Shown here: piece by piece, positions 17,881 to 27,753 of the stretch
How positions within the stretch are numbered: the stretch's first letter is position 1
Layout of the letters: each line of letters starts with the position of its first letter
Source: an uncultured Bacteroidales bacterium
Lineage (GTDB): Bacteria; Bacteroidota; Bacteroidia; Bacteroidales; Tenuifilaceae
Assembly: GCA_937926785.1 (NCBI GenBank)
Contig: CALBBQ010000001.1
Span: 1-60,234 of the forward strand
Reading direction: 5' to 3'
Length of the DNA stretch: 60,234 nucleotides
The notes under the pieces: generated by a model
What the model saw: only the letters and a program-made list of their open reading frames with translations
Databases searched by the model: none
Told to the model about the DNA's origin: nothing
Position numbers and translations under genes: made by a program

Positions 17881-17913
17881 AAAAAGCCTTCCCTTTTCAG
17901 GGGAGGTTTTTTT
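17881..17913 (+). terminator. Intrinsic terminator after ilvE
   Basis: CCTTCCC (17887-17893) pairs with GGGGAGG (17900-17906) over 7 bp with one G-U pair. A-rich sequence precedes it and seven T follow. The structure is nearly symmetrical. Confidence 0.85.
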
Positions 17914-17992
17914 ATTGGTGAGAATTCATAATTTTACACATAAACTATCGTTTAACAATCTGCTTGTTGTTTACTAACCCAAAAAAATCAAC

Positions 17993-18055
17993 ATGTATCG
18001 AAAAAGATTTATCGTTTTTGCTTTGCTCTTACTGAGCCTGCAAACATTTGCTTAA
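17993..18055 (+). other. Signal-peptide segment of the M16 peptidase ended by an in-frame TAA
   Basis: ATG at 17993 opens a clear signal peptide (MYRKRFIVFALLLLSLQTFA). The next codon is TAA at 18053-18055. The frame then continues without another stop for 938 codons to 20869, and the first residues after the stop (TKQNAIRQFTLPNGLTVILD) are the typical N-terminus of a mature M16 peptidase. A Gln codon (CAA) at the cleavage site would restore an intact secreted enzyme, so a single C-to-T change explains the stop. It could be a real null allele, a sequencing error or recoding. Confidence 0.8.
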
Positions 18056-18196
18056 ACAAAACAAAATGCCATCCGGCAATTTACTCTGCCTAACGGCTTA
18101 ACCGTAATACTCGATGAACAGCACGACCAACCCGAGGTTTTTGGAGTAATTGCTGTAAAAGCCGGCGGCAAAAATGACCCAGCCGATGCAACCGGT

Positions 18197-20869
18197 ATGG
18201 CGCACTACCAGGAACACATGCTGTTCAAAGGCACCACAAAGCTGGGAACAACTGACTGGGAAAAGGAAAAGGTACATATAGACAAGATTTTCCAATTATA
18301 CGATTCACTGGGAAAAACCAAAGACACGGTTCTCAGAGCCGAAATTCAAAAGGCTATTAACGAGGAATCGGTTGAGGCGAATAAGTACGTCATTCCCAAC
18401 GAGATGAACAACCTGCTCAACGAGATGGGCTCTACCAACATCAATGCCGGCACAGGTCCGGATAACACGCTGTACTACAACAAGTTTCCATCGAACCAGA
18501 TTGAACGATGGCTCGACCTATATGCTCATCGTTTTATGGAGCCTGTTTTCCGTAGTTTCCAGGCCGAACTGGAGGTAGTGTATGAAGAAAAGAACCTGTA
18601 CAACGATCAGTTCCAAACCAGATTGCTTGAAGAGTTCCAGAAATATTTCTTTAAGAATCACCCGTATGGTCAGCAAACACTAATTGGGAGCATTGAGGAT
18701 TTAAAAAATCCATCGCTCACCAAAATGTATGAGTTTTTCAAAACCTACTACGTCCCCAACAATATGGCTCTAATCCTTTCTGGCGATTTCAATTCCGATG
18801 AGGTGATTCCAATCATTGAGGATAAATTTGGGCAGTGGCAGGCAAAAGAACTACCCGAACCCAGAAAATGGGACGAAGCACCATTTGTTGGCCGGGAATT
18901 CCATGAGGCACGGCTTTCGCCCATTAAGCTAGCCATTCTTGGGTTCCGGGCACCTAACGTAACCGATCCCCGCAAACCCCTACTCGATGTTACTAACCGT
19001 TTGCTTAACAACAGCTACTCCACTGGAATGCTCGACAGGCTAAGCCTGGACGGTAAACTTTTGGCTGCCGAATCGATGATGATGCCCTACTACGATCATG
19101 GAGCAATTATTCTGCTTGTTGTGCCCAAAATAGTTGGACAGAAACTTGAAGATGCCGAAAAGTTGGTGATGGCCGAAATTGAAAAGCTGAAAAAAGGCGA
19201 CTTCGACGACCAACTGCTGGAATCCATAAAGCTTGAGATTTACCGAAACTCATCTACCCGATTGGAAAACATACAAAACCGGGCATTAGCCCTAACCGAT
19301 GCTTTTACCCAAGGGAAAAGTTATGACGAAGTGCTGAACTACCCCGAAAAAGTTAAATCTATCACTAAAGCCGATGTGGTTGCCATGGCAAACGAAATTT
19401 TCGGGCCCAACTACCTGGCCTTTTACTCAAAGATGGGCTCGCCCAAAAAAGAAAAAATAGCCAAACCCGATTTTAAACCTTTGCTTTCAAACACCACTGC
19501 AAGAAGTGAGTATGCGCGTCATTTCGATTCTATACCTGTCCGCATGCCTAACTTTAAAATCATTGATTTTGATAAGGATATTGAGGCTATGGAGTTAAGT
19601 GGCGGGCATAAACTTTATAAAGTAGAGAACCCCAAAAACGATATCTTTTCGCTTTCCATCGAGTTTAAGGTTGGAAATCAATCGAAGCCCATTATGCGTT
19701 TCACAACGCAAGGCATTTCCATGGCCGGTGCTGGTGAATACGACGTTAAAAAGCTTAAGGCTGAATTTGCCAAGTTAGGTTCTTCATACAGCATATGGTC
19801 ATCGGACAACACCACCACCATTACCATTTATGGTATTGAAAGCAACCTGGAGCCAACCCTGAAGCTCGTTGGCCTTCTGTTAACCGATCCTAAGCTGGAA
19901 GAGAGTAAGATTAAAACCATCATCTCCAACGAGAAAGCATCGCGAAAGATAGAACGAAGCGAGCCCGACAACGTTGCCGATGCACTTATGGAATATGGGC
20001 TTTACGGAAACGAATCGAACTACCTGAAGCGCCCAACCATGAGTCAGCTCAGCAAGCTGACAGCACAGCAACTTGTAAATGTATTCAAAGAAACGTTGAC
20101 CTACAATGCCAGCATCAGCTACTGTGGGAATACAAACTTGAATGAGCTGGCTGGTATGGTTAAACGCTACATACCATTAGCCGAAACCCCAAAAACCGAT
20201 ACAACTCCGCTTGACAGGGTTGCCAAACAGTACTCTGAAAACACCATTATGGTTGTAAACAAACCCAAAGCACGACAGAGTAAAATGTTCGTGTTTATAA
20301 ACGGTGAAGCTTTCAAGGTTTCGGACGCTGCAAGTATTGATGCCTTTAACGACTACTTTGGCGGTGGGTTTTCGGGACTGATGCTTCAGGAAATCCGTGA
20401 ATACCGTTCGCTCGCATACTCTGCAGGCGGCTCGTTCCGTTACCCGGTGGTAAATGGCAATCCGGTGAACTTTACCGGCTATGTGGGTACACAATCCGAT
20501 AAAACACTGATTGCCATGGAAACCCTCGACACCTTGATCCGAAAAATGCCGGCTAAACCCGAACGAGTTGAAATGATTAAAAATCATCTTGCGCTGTCGG
20601 CACAAACCAACCGACCCAACTTCCGAAACCTGGCCTTCACGGTTGAGCGCTGGAGATTGCTGGGATATCAGTCTGATCCGCTGCTCATAAAATTGCCGCT
20701 TTACCGCATGCTCACATGGGAAACCATCGAAAACTTTTACACCAACCGCATGAAAAGCAAACCTGCTGTTTACATGATTGTAGGAGATGCAAAGAACATC
20801 GACATGAAAATGCTGGAAAAGTACGGAAAAGTGATAAAAGTTGAGGAGAAAGTTCTATTCAGCAAGTAA
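18197..20869 (+). CDS. M16 (insulinase/pitrilysin) family zinc metallopeptidase, 5' end disrupted
   Basis: The remaining open frame encodes 890 residues from the ATG at 18197; the original gene probably began at 17993 (958 codons plus the internal stop). The zinc motif HxxEH is intact as HYQEH, just 2 residues after this ATG, with the downstream acidic region AELEVVYEEKNLYND. Two M16 halves are visible: the active N-terminal half and a C-terminal half with GGGFSGLMLQEIREYRSLAYSAGG. Such enzymes cut peptides in the periplasm or extracellularly. Translation from 18197 would lack the signal peptide and about 48 mature residues, including the first core strand, so it is probably not exported and may be inactive. 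A terminator follows at 20894. Confidence 0.88.
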   Translation: MAHYQEHMLFKGTTKLGTTDWEKEKVHIDKIFQLYDSLGKTKDTVLRAEIQKAINEESVEANKYVIPNEMNNLLNEMGSTNINAGTGPDNTLYYNKFPSNQIERWLDLYAHRFMEPVFRSFQAELEVVYEEKNLYNDQFQTRLLEEFQKYFFKNHPYGQQTLIGSIEDLKNPSLTKMYEFFKTYYVPNNMALILSGDFNSDEVIPIIEDKFGQWQAKELPEPRKWDEAPFVGREFHEARLSPIKLAILGFRAPNVTDPRKPLLDVTNRLLNNSYSTGMLDRLSLDGKLLAAESMMMPYYDHGAIILLVVPKIVGQKLEDAEKLVMAEIEKLKKGDFDDQLLESIKLEIYRNSSTRLENIQNRALALTDAFTQGKSYDEVLNYPEKVKSITKADVVAMANEIFGPNYLAFYSKMGSPKKEKIAKPDFKPLLSNTTARSEYARHFDSIPVRMPNFKIIDFDKDIEAMELSGGHKLYKVENPKNDIFSLSIEFKVGNQSKPIMRFTTQGISMAGAGEYDVKKLKAEFAKLGSSYSIWSSDNTTTITIYGIESNLEPTLKLVGLLLTDPKLEESKIKTIISNEKASRKIERSEPDNVADALMEYGLYGNESNYLKRPTMSQLSKLTAQQLVNVFKETLTYNASISYCGNTNLNELAGMVKRYIPLAETPKTDTTPLDRVAKQYSENTIMVVNKPKARQSKMFVFINGEAFKVSDAASIDAFNDYFGGGFSGLMLQEIREYRSLAYSAGGSFRYPVVNGNPVNFTGYVGTQSDKTLIAMETLDTLIRKMPAKPERVEMIKNHLALSAQTNRPNFRNLAFTVERWRLLGYQSDPLLIKLPLYRMLTWETIENFYTNRMKSKPAVYMIVGDAKNIDMKMLEKYGKVIKVEEKVLFSK

Positions 20870-20893
20870 ACAAATCGATATGAAAGTTTGGTT

Positions 20894-20928
20894 AAAGGCA
20901 GTCGAATTGACTGCCTTTGAGTTTTTTT
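20894..20928 (+). terminator. Intrinsic terminator after the M16 gene
   Basis: AAAGGCAGTC (20894-20903) and GACTGCCTTT (20909-20918) form a perfect 10-bp stem with a GAATT loop, followed by GAG and seven T. Confidence 0.88.
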
Positions 20929-20959
20929 CTATCTTTATTCTGAAAAAATTAGCAAGCAC

Positions 20960-22528
20960 ATGACACGCACACTAAGGTTACTGGCATTTGCTACTTTGAT
21001 GGTAGTTTCGTGCCAACGCACAGATGTTAATGAACTTTCCAGAACTCAATACCTAGAGGAAATAACGATAAAACAGCTACAGGATGGTTACCGTGAAAAA
21101 CGATTCACCATTGAGGAGGTTGTGAGCGATTACATCAAACGAATAGAGCTGCTTGATAAAAACGGGCCATGCCTCAACTCAGTCATAGCCATCAATCCTG
21201 ATGCAATCAGGGTTGCCCGGGAGTTAGATAAAGAACTGGCCGAAGGAAAGTTTCGTGGTCCATTGCATGGTATTCCCGTGATACTAAAGGATAATATTGA
21301 AACATGCGACCCTATGCCCACAACTGCTGGCGCTACCGTTTTGAAGAACTCCCTTGCAGGTCGCGATAGCTGGATTGCGGCTAAGCTTCGGCAAGCCGGA
21401 GCGGTTATCATTGCCAAAGCAAACCTGAGCGAATGGGCAAACTTCAGAGCAAGCCGCTCATCGAGCGGGTGGAGCGGCGTTGGTGGACAAACACGTAATC
21501 CATATGAGCTCAACCGGAACCCTTGCGGGTCGAGCTCGGGGTCTGGAGTAGCCGTATCGGCCAATTTATGTGCTTTTGCAATTGGCACAGAAACCGACGG
21601 TTCCATCATGTGCCCATCGAACAACAATGGCATTGTGGGCTTAAAGCCCACAGTAGGGCTCATCAGCCGTAGTGGCATTATACCCATCTCATTTACACAG
21701 GATACCCCCGGGCCGATGTGCCGAACCGTAGAGGACATTGCTGTTTGCCTGGGTTCAATGGTGGGTACCGATACAAACGACCCAAAAACCCTTGTCTCCG
21801 AAGCCAAGTTTTACCCCGATTACAGTCAGTTTCTGCGTATCGACGGTCTAATGGGGAAACGCATTGGTTTTATTGCCAACGCAGCGGGCTTTCACCACAA
21901 GGTTGATACTTTAATGAAAAAAGCAATAGCTGACTTGCGCCGGTTAGGTGCCGAGATTATTGAAGTTAATATCCCCATTGAACCGCAGGTGAATAGTGCT
22001 GAACTGGAAGTGCTGCTTTACGAGTTCAAGGATGGACTCAACCGTTACTTCGCAAGCCTGGGAGAAAAAGCACCCATTAAAAACATTGAGGAGCTTATTA
22101 CCTTTAACCTTACTGACAGTATTGAGCTGCGCTACTTTGACCAGCACCTGCTGGAACTGGCAGCATCCAAAGGCGATTTGAACTCCCCGGAATACAAAAA
22201 AGCCCTTGAGACCATGATAAAAGGGATAAAAGAAAATGGAATCGACAAGGTGATGGATGAGAATAAGCTTGACCTGCTCATTCTACCCACCGGATCGCCG
22301 GCATGGAAAACAGACCTGATTCTGGGGGACAACTACATCGGAGGGAACTCATCGTATGCTGCCATGGCCGGCTATCCAAGCATAACTGTACCCATGGGAA
22401 ATATCGATGGGCTACCGGTTGGAATTTCGTTTGTAGGGAAAGCGTGGAGTGAACCCACTCTGATTGAGGCAGCCTTTGCCTATGAACAGGGAACCAAACA
22501 TCGCCTTAAACCAAAATTTAAGCCATAA
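20960..22528 (+). CDS. Amidase-signature family enzyme, predicted lipoprotein
   Basis: The 522-residue protein hydrolyses an amide bond by the Ser-cisSer-Lys mechanism of the amidase signature family. Lys110 (VILKDNIET), Ser191 (GSSSGSG) and Ser215 (GTETDGSIM) have the expected 24-residue spacing between the serines. The N-terminus (MTRTLRLLAFATLMVVSC) is a lipoprotein signal with Cys18 as the lipidated residue, so the enzyme should be membrane-anchored in the envelope and is unlikely to be a GatA subunit. Homologs are called amidase or 6-aminohexanoate-cyclic-dimer hydrolase; the substrate here is unknown. Confidence 0.92.
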   Translation: MTRTLRLLAFATLMVVSCQRTDVNELSRTQYLEEITIKQLQDGYREKRFTIEEVVSDYIKRIELLDKNGPCLNSVIAINPDAIRVARELDKELAEGKFRGPLHGIPVILKDNIETCDPMPTTAGATVLKNSLAGRDSWIAAKLRQAGAVIIAKANLSEWANFRASRSSSGWSGVGGQTRNPYELNRNPCGSSSGSGVAVSANLCAFAIGTETDGSIMCPSNNNGIVGLKPTVGLISRSGIIPISFTQDTPGPMCRTVEDIAVCLGSMVGTDTNDPKTLVSEAKFYPDYSQFLRIDGLMGKRIGFIANAAGFHHKVDTLMKKAIADLRRLGAEIIEVNIPIEPQVNSAELEVLLYEFKDGLNRYFASLGEKAPIKNIEELITFNLTDSIELRYFDQHLLELAASKGDLNSPEYKKALETMIKGIKENGIDKVMDENKLDLLILPTGSPAWKTDLILGDNYIGGNSSYAAMAGYPSITVPMGNIDGLPVGISFVGKAWSEPTLIEAAFAYEQGTKHRLKPKFKP

Positions 22529-22644
22529 CTTTCCCAATTCTTTATTCTTAGCCGTTAACATATACAACAACAGGTATTACCATGGTTTAGTACTCTCGAA
22601 TTTCTTTTTTTCATAAACCTATATGATTTTTAATAAAAATCTTG

Positions 22645-22652
22645 TAGGTTTG
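22645..22652 (+). promoter_or_regulatory. Predicted -7 box of the WG-repeat gene
   Basis: TAGGTTTG matches TAnnTTTG and lies 53 nt before the ATG at 22706. No clear -33 element was found. Confidence 0.4.
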
Positions 22653-22705
22653 TATGATAGTGCAGTAAGTTTTACCAAAACTGAGATAACGATAACAAGT
22701 TGACC

Positions 22706-23605
22706 ATGCGAAGATATCTACTCGCTTTTATAGCATTTCTTGCATTTAGCTTTGCATACGGGCAGCAGACCGGAGGTAAAAAGCGCCAACCTAAAGGACC
22801 CTTCCCCAGCGATTGGGTTTTGGTGGAGAAAGGTGGGCTCTATGGCTTTATTTCGAGCACCGGAAAGGAGATTATCAAACCCCAATACACACGAATCCAT
22901 CCGTTTGACGAATTTCAGCGAGGATGGGCAATGGTTGAGAAGGATGGATTTGTTGGCTTTATCTCGTCCGAAGGGAAGGAGATTATTAAACCACAATACA
23001 CTAAAGTACATCCATTTGGCGACGTTAACCGGGGTTGGGCAATGGTAGAGGTAAACGGAAAGTTTGGATTCATATCGGCTGAAGGGCGAGAAATTATTAA
23101 GCCCATCTATAATAAGATATATCAATTTGGTGAATTCTACAAGAACCTGGCCATGGTAGAAAAGGATGGCTTAATCGGGTTTATATCGCTAGATGGCCGT
23201 GAGGTTCTTAAACCTCAATACCAGAAAGTTCATCCGTTTGGCGAGTACCAAAAGGATTGGGCTTTGGTGGAAAAGGATGGCTTTTTGGGTTTCATAAATG
23301 GCGAAGGACGCGAAATTGTTAAACCTCAGTACTCAAAAATTAACCAATTCAACGAATACCTGAAGGGTTGGGCACTGGTACAACGCGACAACTACTTAGG
23401 ATTTATCAACTCCGAAGGCAAAGAGATCATTAAACCACAATACACCCAAATCATGCCATTTGACCAGGTTCAAAGGGGTTGGGCACTGGTGGAGCGCGAT
23501 GGTCTTTGGGGCTTTATTTCCAGCGATGGGAAAGAAGTAGTGAAGCCCAGGTACGAAAAAATAAGTATTAACGACTCCACCGCCTTTCAAAAAATGAAAC
23601 CATAA
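22706..23605 (+). CDS. Secreted WG-repeat protein
   Basis: From the ATG at 22706 the protein has 299 residues; a TTG at 22700 is a less likely start. A signal peptide (MRRYLLAFIAFLAFSFAYGQ) leads into seven tandem repeats of 35-37 residues, each like GWAMVEKDGFVGFIS, EGKEIIKPQY and a xHPF end. This is the WG-repeat (KWG) family, thought to form a beta-rich scaffold; the molecular role is unknown. Adjacent DNA repeats are similar but not identical, so the array is not a recent expansion. It ends about 80 nt before the SAM riboswitch and has its own promoter. Confidence 0.9.
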   Translation: MRRYLLAFIAFLAFSFAYGQQTGGKKRQPKGPFPSDWVLVEKGGLYGFISSTGKEIIKPQYTRIHPFDEFQRGWAMVEKDGFVGFISSEGKEIIKPQYTKVHPFGDVNRGWAMVEVNGKFGFISAEGREIIKPIYNKIYQFGEFYKNLAMVEKDGLIGFISLDGREVLKPQYQKVHPFGEYQKDWALVEKDGFLGFINGEGREIVKPQYSKINQFNEYLKGWALVQRDNYLGFINSEGKEIIKPQYTQIMPFDQVQRGWALVERDGLWGFISSDGKEVVKPRYEKISINDSTAFQKMKP

Positions 23606-23639
23606 TTTTATCATTTTAAACTTTCGTTTATTTTTTTGA

Positions 23640-23647
23640 TATATTTG
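23640..23647 (+). promoter_or_regulatory. Predicted -7 box of the met operon
   Basis: TATATTTG matches the consensus exactly and lies 36 nt before the SAM aptamer, which places the aptamer in the 5' leader. Upstream sequence is T-rich with no perfect -33 TTTG. Confidence 0.5.
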
Positions 23648-23683
23648 CCAGCAACAACTACCATTCTTTTAACATAAAGAAAG

Positions 23684-23788
23684 GTTAGAATTATAGAGAA
23701 GAGCGGAGAGAACAGGCTCAGCGAAGCTCTAGCAACCTGCCAACCAAGGGCAAGGTGCTAAAACCTGACCCGAAAGGGTAATTATAAC
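23684..23788 (+). ncRNA. SAM riboswitch (SAM-I/S-box-like aptamer)
   Basis: The conserved S-box pieces occur in order: AGAGAAGAGCGGAGAGAAC, AGGCTCAGCGAAGCTCTAGCAACC, AAGGTGCTAAAACCTGACCC. The closing P1 helix is GTTAGAATTA (23684-23693) with TAATTATAAC (23779-23788), one mismatch. SAM-I riboswitches turn off methionine genes when S-adenosylmethionine is plentiful, which fits metY-metX-hom-metH-metF downstream. No intrinsic terminator is visible between the aptamer and metY, so control may act on translation. The subclass assignment is less sure than the ligand. Confidence 0.9.
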
Positions 23789-25351
<1,563 letters not shown>

Positions 25352-25395
25352 CAGCCAGCTCATTCTGGCAGAACATCAAATGAACCTGAGGTATT

Positions 25396-26421
25396 ATGAA
25401 AGTTAGTGAGGGTAATTATTCAATCGAAAGCCTGAAGCTGGAATGTGGCGAAGAGTTACACAATGTAACCATTCGCTTTCATGTGCTTGGTGAAATCGAA
25501 AAGAACCCCGAACGGGTAGTTTGGATATGTCATGCCTTTACAGCAAACAGCAATCCGTCCGATTGGTGGCCCGAAATGGTTGGGCCGGGCAGAATGTTCG
25601 ACCCAGACATCTACCCGATAGTGTGTGCCAACATTTTAGGCTCATGCTACGGAACCACAGGCCCAACCAGCATTAATCCGCAAACCGGCAAGCCCTATCT
25701 TCGGGATTTTCCGCTGGTTACATTCCGCGATGTGGCGGAAGCGCACCAGCGTTTGAAGCAATACCTGAACATCCAAAAGCTATGGATGCTAATTGGAGGC
25801 TCAATCGGAGGTTTCCAGGCCATGGAATGGGAGTGTGAGTACCCGGGAACAGCAGAAAACCTTATTCTTATAGCCACCGCAGCCGAATCCTCGCCATGGG
25901 TTAAAGCGTTTAGCCAATCGCAACGATTGGCAATACTAGCCGACCAGACGTTTGACGGGATAAATCCCGATGGCGGCAAGTGTGGACTAAAAGCGGCACG
26001 CAGCATTGCGCTACTCAGCTACCGCGGCCGCAGCAGCTACAATCTAACCCAACAGGATTCGAATCCGAATCAGCTATTCAACTACAAAGCCTGCACCTAC
26101 CAGGATTACCAGGGCGAGAAGCTGGTTAGGCGGTTCGATGCTTACACCTACTACACGTTAAGCCTGATGCTCGATAGCCATAATATGGGACGTGGAAGGA
26201 TAAGCGCTGTGGAGGCCCTAAAAAGGATTAGATCCAATACGCTTGTAGTGGGAATAGATAGCGATATCTTGTTCCCGGTTGAGGAGCAACGCTTTCTCGC
26301 CCGGCACATTCCTAATGCCGTGTTCTCCGAAATCCATTCGCAGTTCTGCCACGATGGATTCCTGATTGAATACCAGCAGCTAACTGATATCATTAGCAAT
26401 TTCATCAATCTAAACCATTAA
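25396..26421 (+). CDS. metX: Homoserine O-acetyltransferase
   Basis: The 341-residue alpha/beta-hydrolase-fold enzyme acetylates homoserine with acetyl-CoA, giving the substrate of MetY. Ser136 lies in the nucleophile elbow GGSIGGFQAMEW. An Asp in VVGIDSDILFP and a His in SQFCHDGFL complete the triad. NILGSCYGTTGP and the length fit MetX. The ATG lies 44 nt after metY and the next gene starts 11 nt after its stop. Confidence 0.95.
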   Translation: MKVSEGNYSIESLKLECGEELHNVTIRFHVLGEIEKNPERVVWICHAFTANSNPSDWWPEMVGPGRMFDPDIYPIVCANILGSCYGTTGPTSINPQTGKPYLRDFPLVTFRDVAEAHQRLKQYLNIQKLWMLIGGSIGGFQAMEWECEYPGTAENLILIATAAESSPWVKAFSQSQRLAILADQTFDGINPDGGKCGLKAARSIALLSYRGRSSYNLTQQDSNPNQLFNYKACTYQDYQGEKLVRRFDAYTYYTLSLMLDSHNMGRGRISAVEALKRIRSNTLVVGIDSDILFPVEEQRFLARHIPNAVFSEIHSQFCHDGFLIEYQQLTDIISNFINLNH

Positions 26422-26432
26422 AACCTGAAGAA

Positions 26433-27749
26433 ATGGAGACGTTAACAAAACCAGATAAAAGCATAAAACCCCGGATAAATAATCTTAACCAGCAAGTAAT
26501 CGGCCTTTTTGGGCTTGGCAATGTGGGTAATGCACTATACCGGGTAATATCGAACCTACCCAAGGGCAAAGCATACATCAAACGCATCTGTGTGAAGCAG
26601 CCTCAGAAAACACGCGAGGTTCCCCCGGGGCTAATAACCTTTAACGCTGACGACATCATTCATGATCCGGAAATAAACCTTGTGGTTGAGTTGATCGACA
26701 ACGCCGACGATGCCTACCGCATTGTAAAATCGGCATTGAAGTATGGAAAGAGCGTGGTTTCCGGGAACAAAACCATGCTGGCATATCACCTGCCCGAACT
26801 AATTGCTTTGCAGCACGAAACCGGTGCAGCCCTGCTCTACGATGCATCGGCGTGTGGCAGTATTCCGGTTATCCGTAACCTTGAAGAGTACTACGATAAC
26901 GATTTGCTAAAGTCGATCCGGGGCATCCTGAACGGTTCGACAAACTACATCCTCACCCGCATTTTTGAGAATAACGACGATTACGCCTCGGCCCTGAAAA
27001 AAGCACAGGAATTGGGTTTTGCCGAAAGTAACCCCGACTTCGACGTGCTAGGGTATGATGCCCTGTACAAGTTGATTATTCTGGCAGTACATGGGTTTGG
27101 TAGATATGTAGAACCGAATGAGGCCTTTTGCTATGGAATTAAAACGCTCTCATCTCTTGATACCCAGTTTGCAATGGAAAAAGGGAAAAAGATAAAGCTG
27201 GTGGCCCAGCTTCAGAAACTCGATTCCGGCAACATCACCCTGTTTGTTATTCCAACGCTTGTGAGCCCATCGGATTACATCTTCAACGTTGAGAACGAGT
27301 TTAACGGCGTGATAATTGAGGGCGAATACTACGATAGCCAGTTCATGTTTGGCAAGGGAGCCGGCGGCTTTCCGACAGGTTCTGCCGTTCTCAGCGATAT
27401 TACCGCTCGCTTTCACAACTATCGCTACGAATACAAGAAGCAGAACTACTTTAACCCACCTGCTTACAGCACCAATGTAGAGCTGGAACTCTACATTCGA
27501 TACCATAGTATTACTGACCTATCGGTTTTTGGCCATCGTACCATTTCGGAACAGCATGTGGCAACTGACTACCGGTGGGAAATTGCCTGGGTTAACCTCA
27601 ACCAGCTGGTCAGTGTCAAGGAACTCCTGCCCAATCTAAATGTTTTTATTGCATATACCGGTAGATTTAGGTATAACAGTGTTGACAAGGGGATATCGGA
27701 TGGGGTAACTTGCCACGAGGCATATCAACCTATAATTGATGTATTTTGA
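26433..27749 (+). CDS. hom: Homoserine dehydrogenase
   Basis: The 438-residue enzyme reduces aspartate semialdehyde to homoserine, the branch point to threonine and methionine. The Rossmann motif is [13 protein letters not shown] near residue 25. The catalytic domain includes [28 protein letters not shown] and [15 protein letters not shown], all family signatures. It is monofunctional, with no fused aspartate kinase. Its stop overlaps possible metH starts, so translation is probably coupled. Placement in a SAM-controlled operon suggests a methionine-dedicated copy. Confidence 0.94.
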   Translation: METLTKPDKSIKPRINNLNQQVIGLFGLGNVGNALYRVISNLPKGKAYIKRICVKQPQKTREVPPGLITFNADDIIHDPEINLVVELIDNADDAYRIVKSALKYGKSVVSGNKTMLAYHLPELIALQHETGAALLYDASACGSIPVIRNLEEYYDNDLLKSIRGILNGSTNYILTRIFENNDDYASALKKAQELGFAESNPDFDVLGYDALYKLIILAVHGFGRYVEPNEAFCYGIKTLSSLDTQFAMEKGKKIKLVAQLQKLDSGNITLFVIPTLVSPSDYIFNVENEFNGVIIEGEYYDSQFMFGKGAGGFPTGSAVLSDITARFHNYRYEYKKQNYFNPPAYSTNVELELYIRYHSITDLSVFGHRTISEQHVATDYRWEIAWVNLNQLVSVKELLPNLNVFIAYTGRFRYNSVDKGISDGVTCHEAYQPIIDVF

Positions 27750-27753
27750 ACAG

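Noticed and set aside
20177..20605. A 142-codon minus-strand ORF
   Set aside because: It is antisense to the M16 peptidase C-terminal domain, which carries family motifs.
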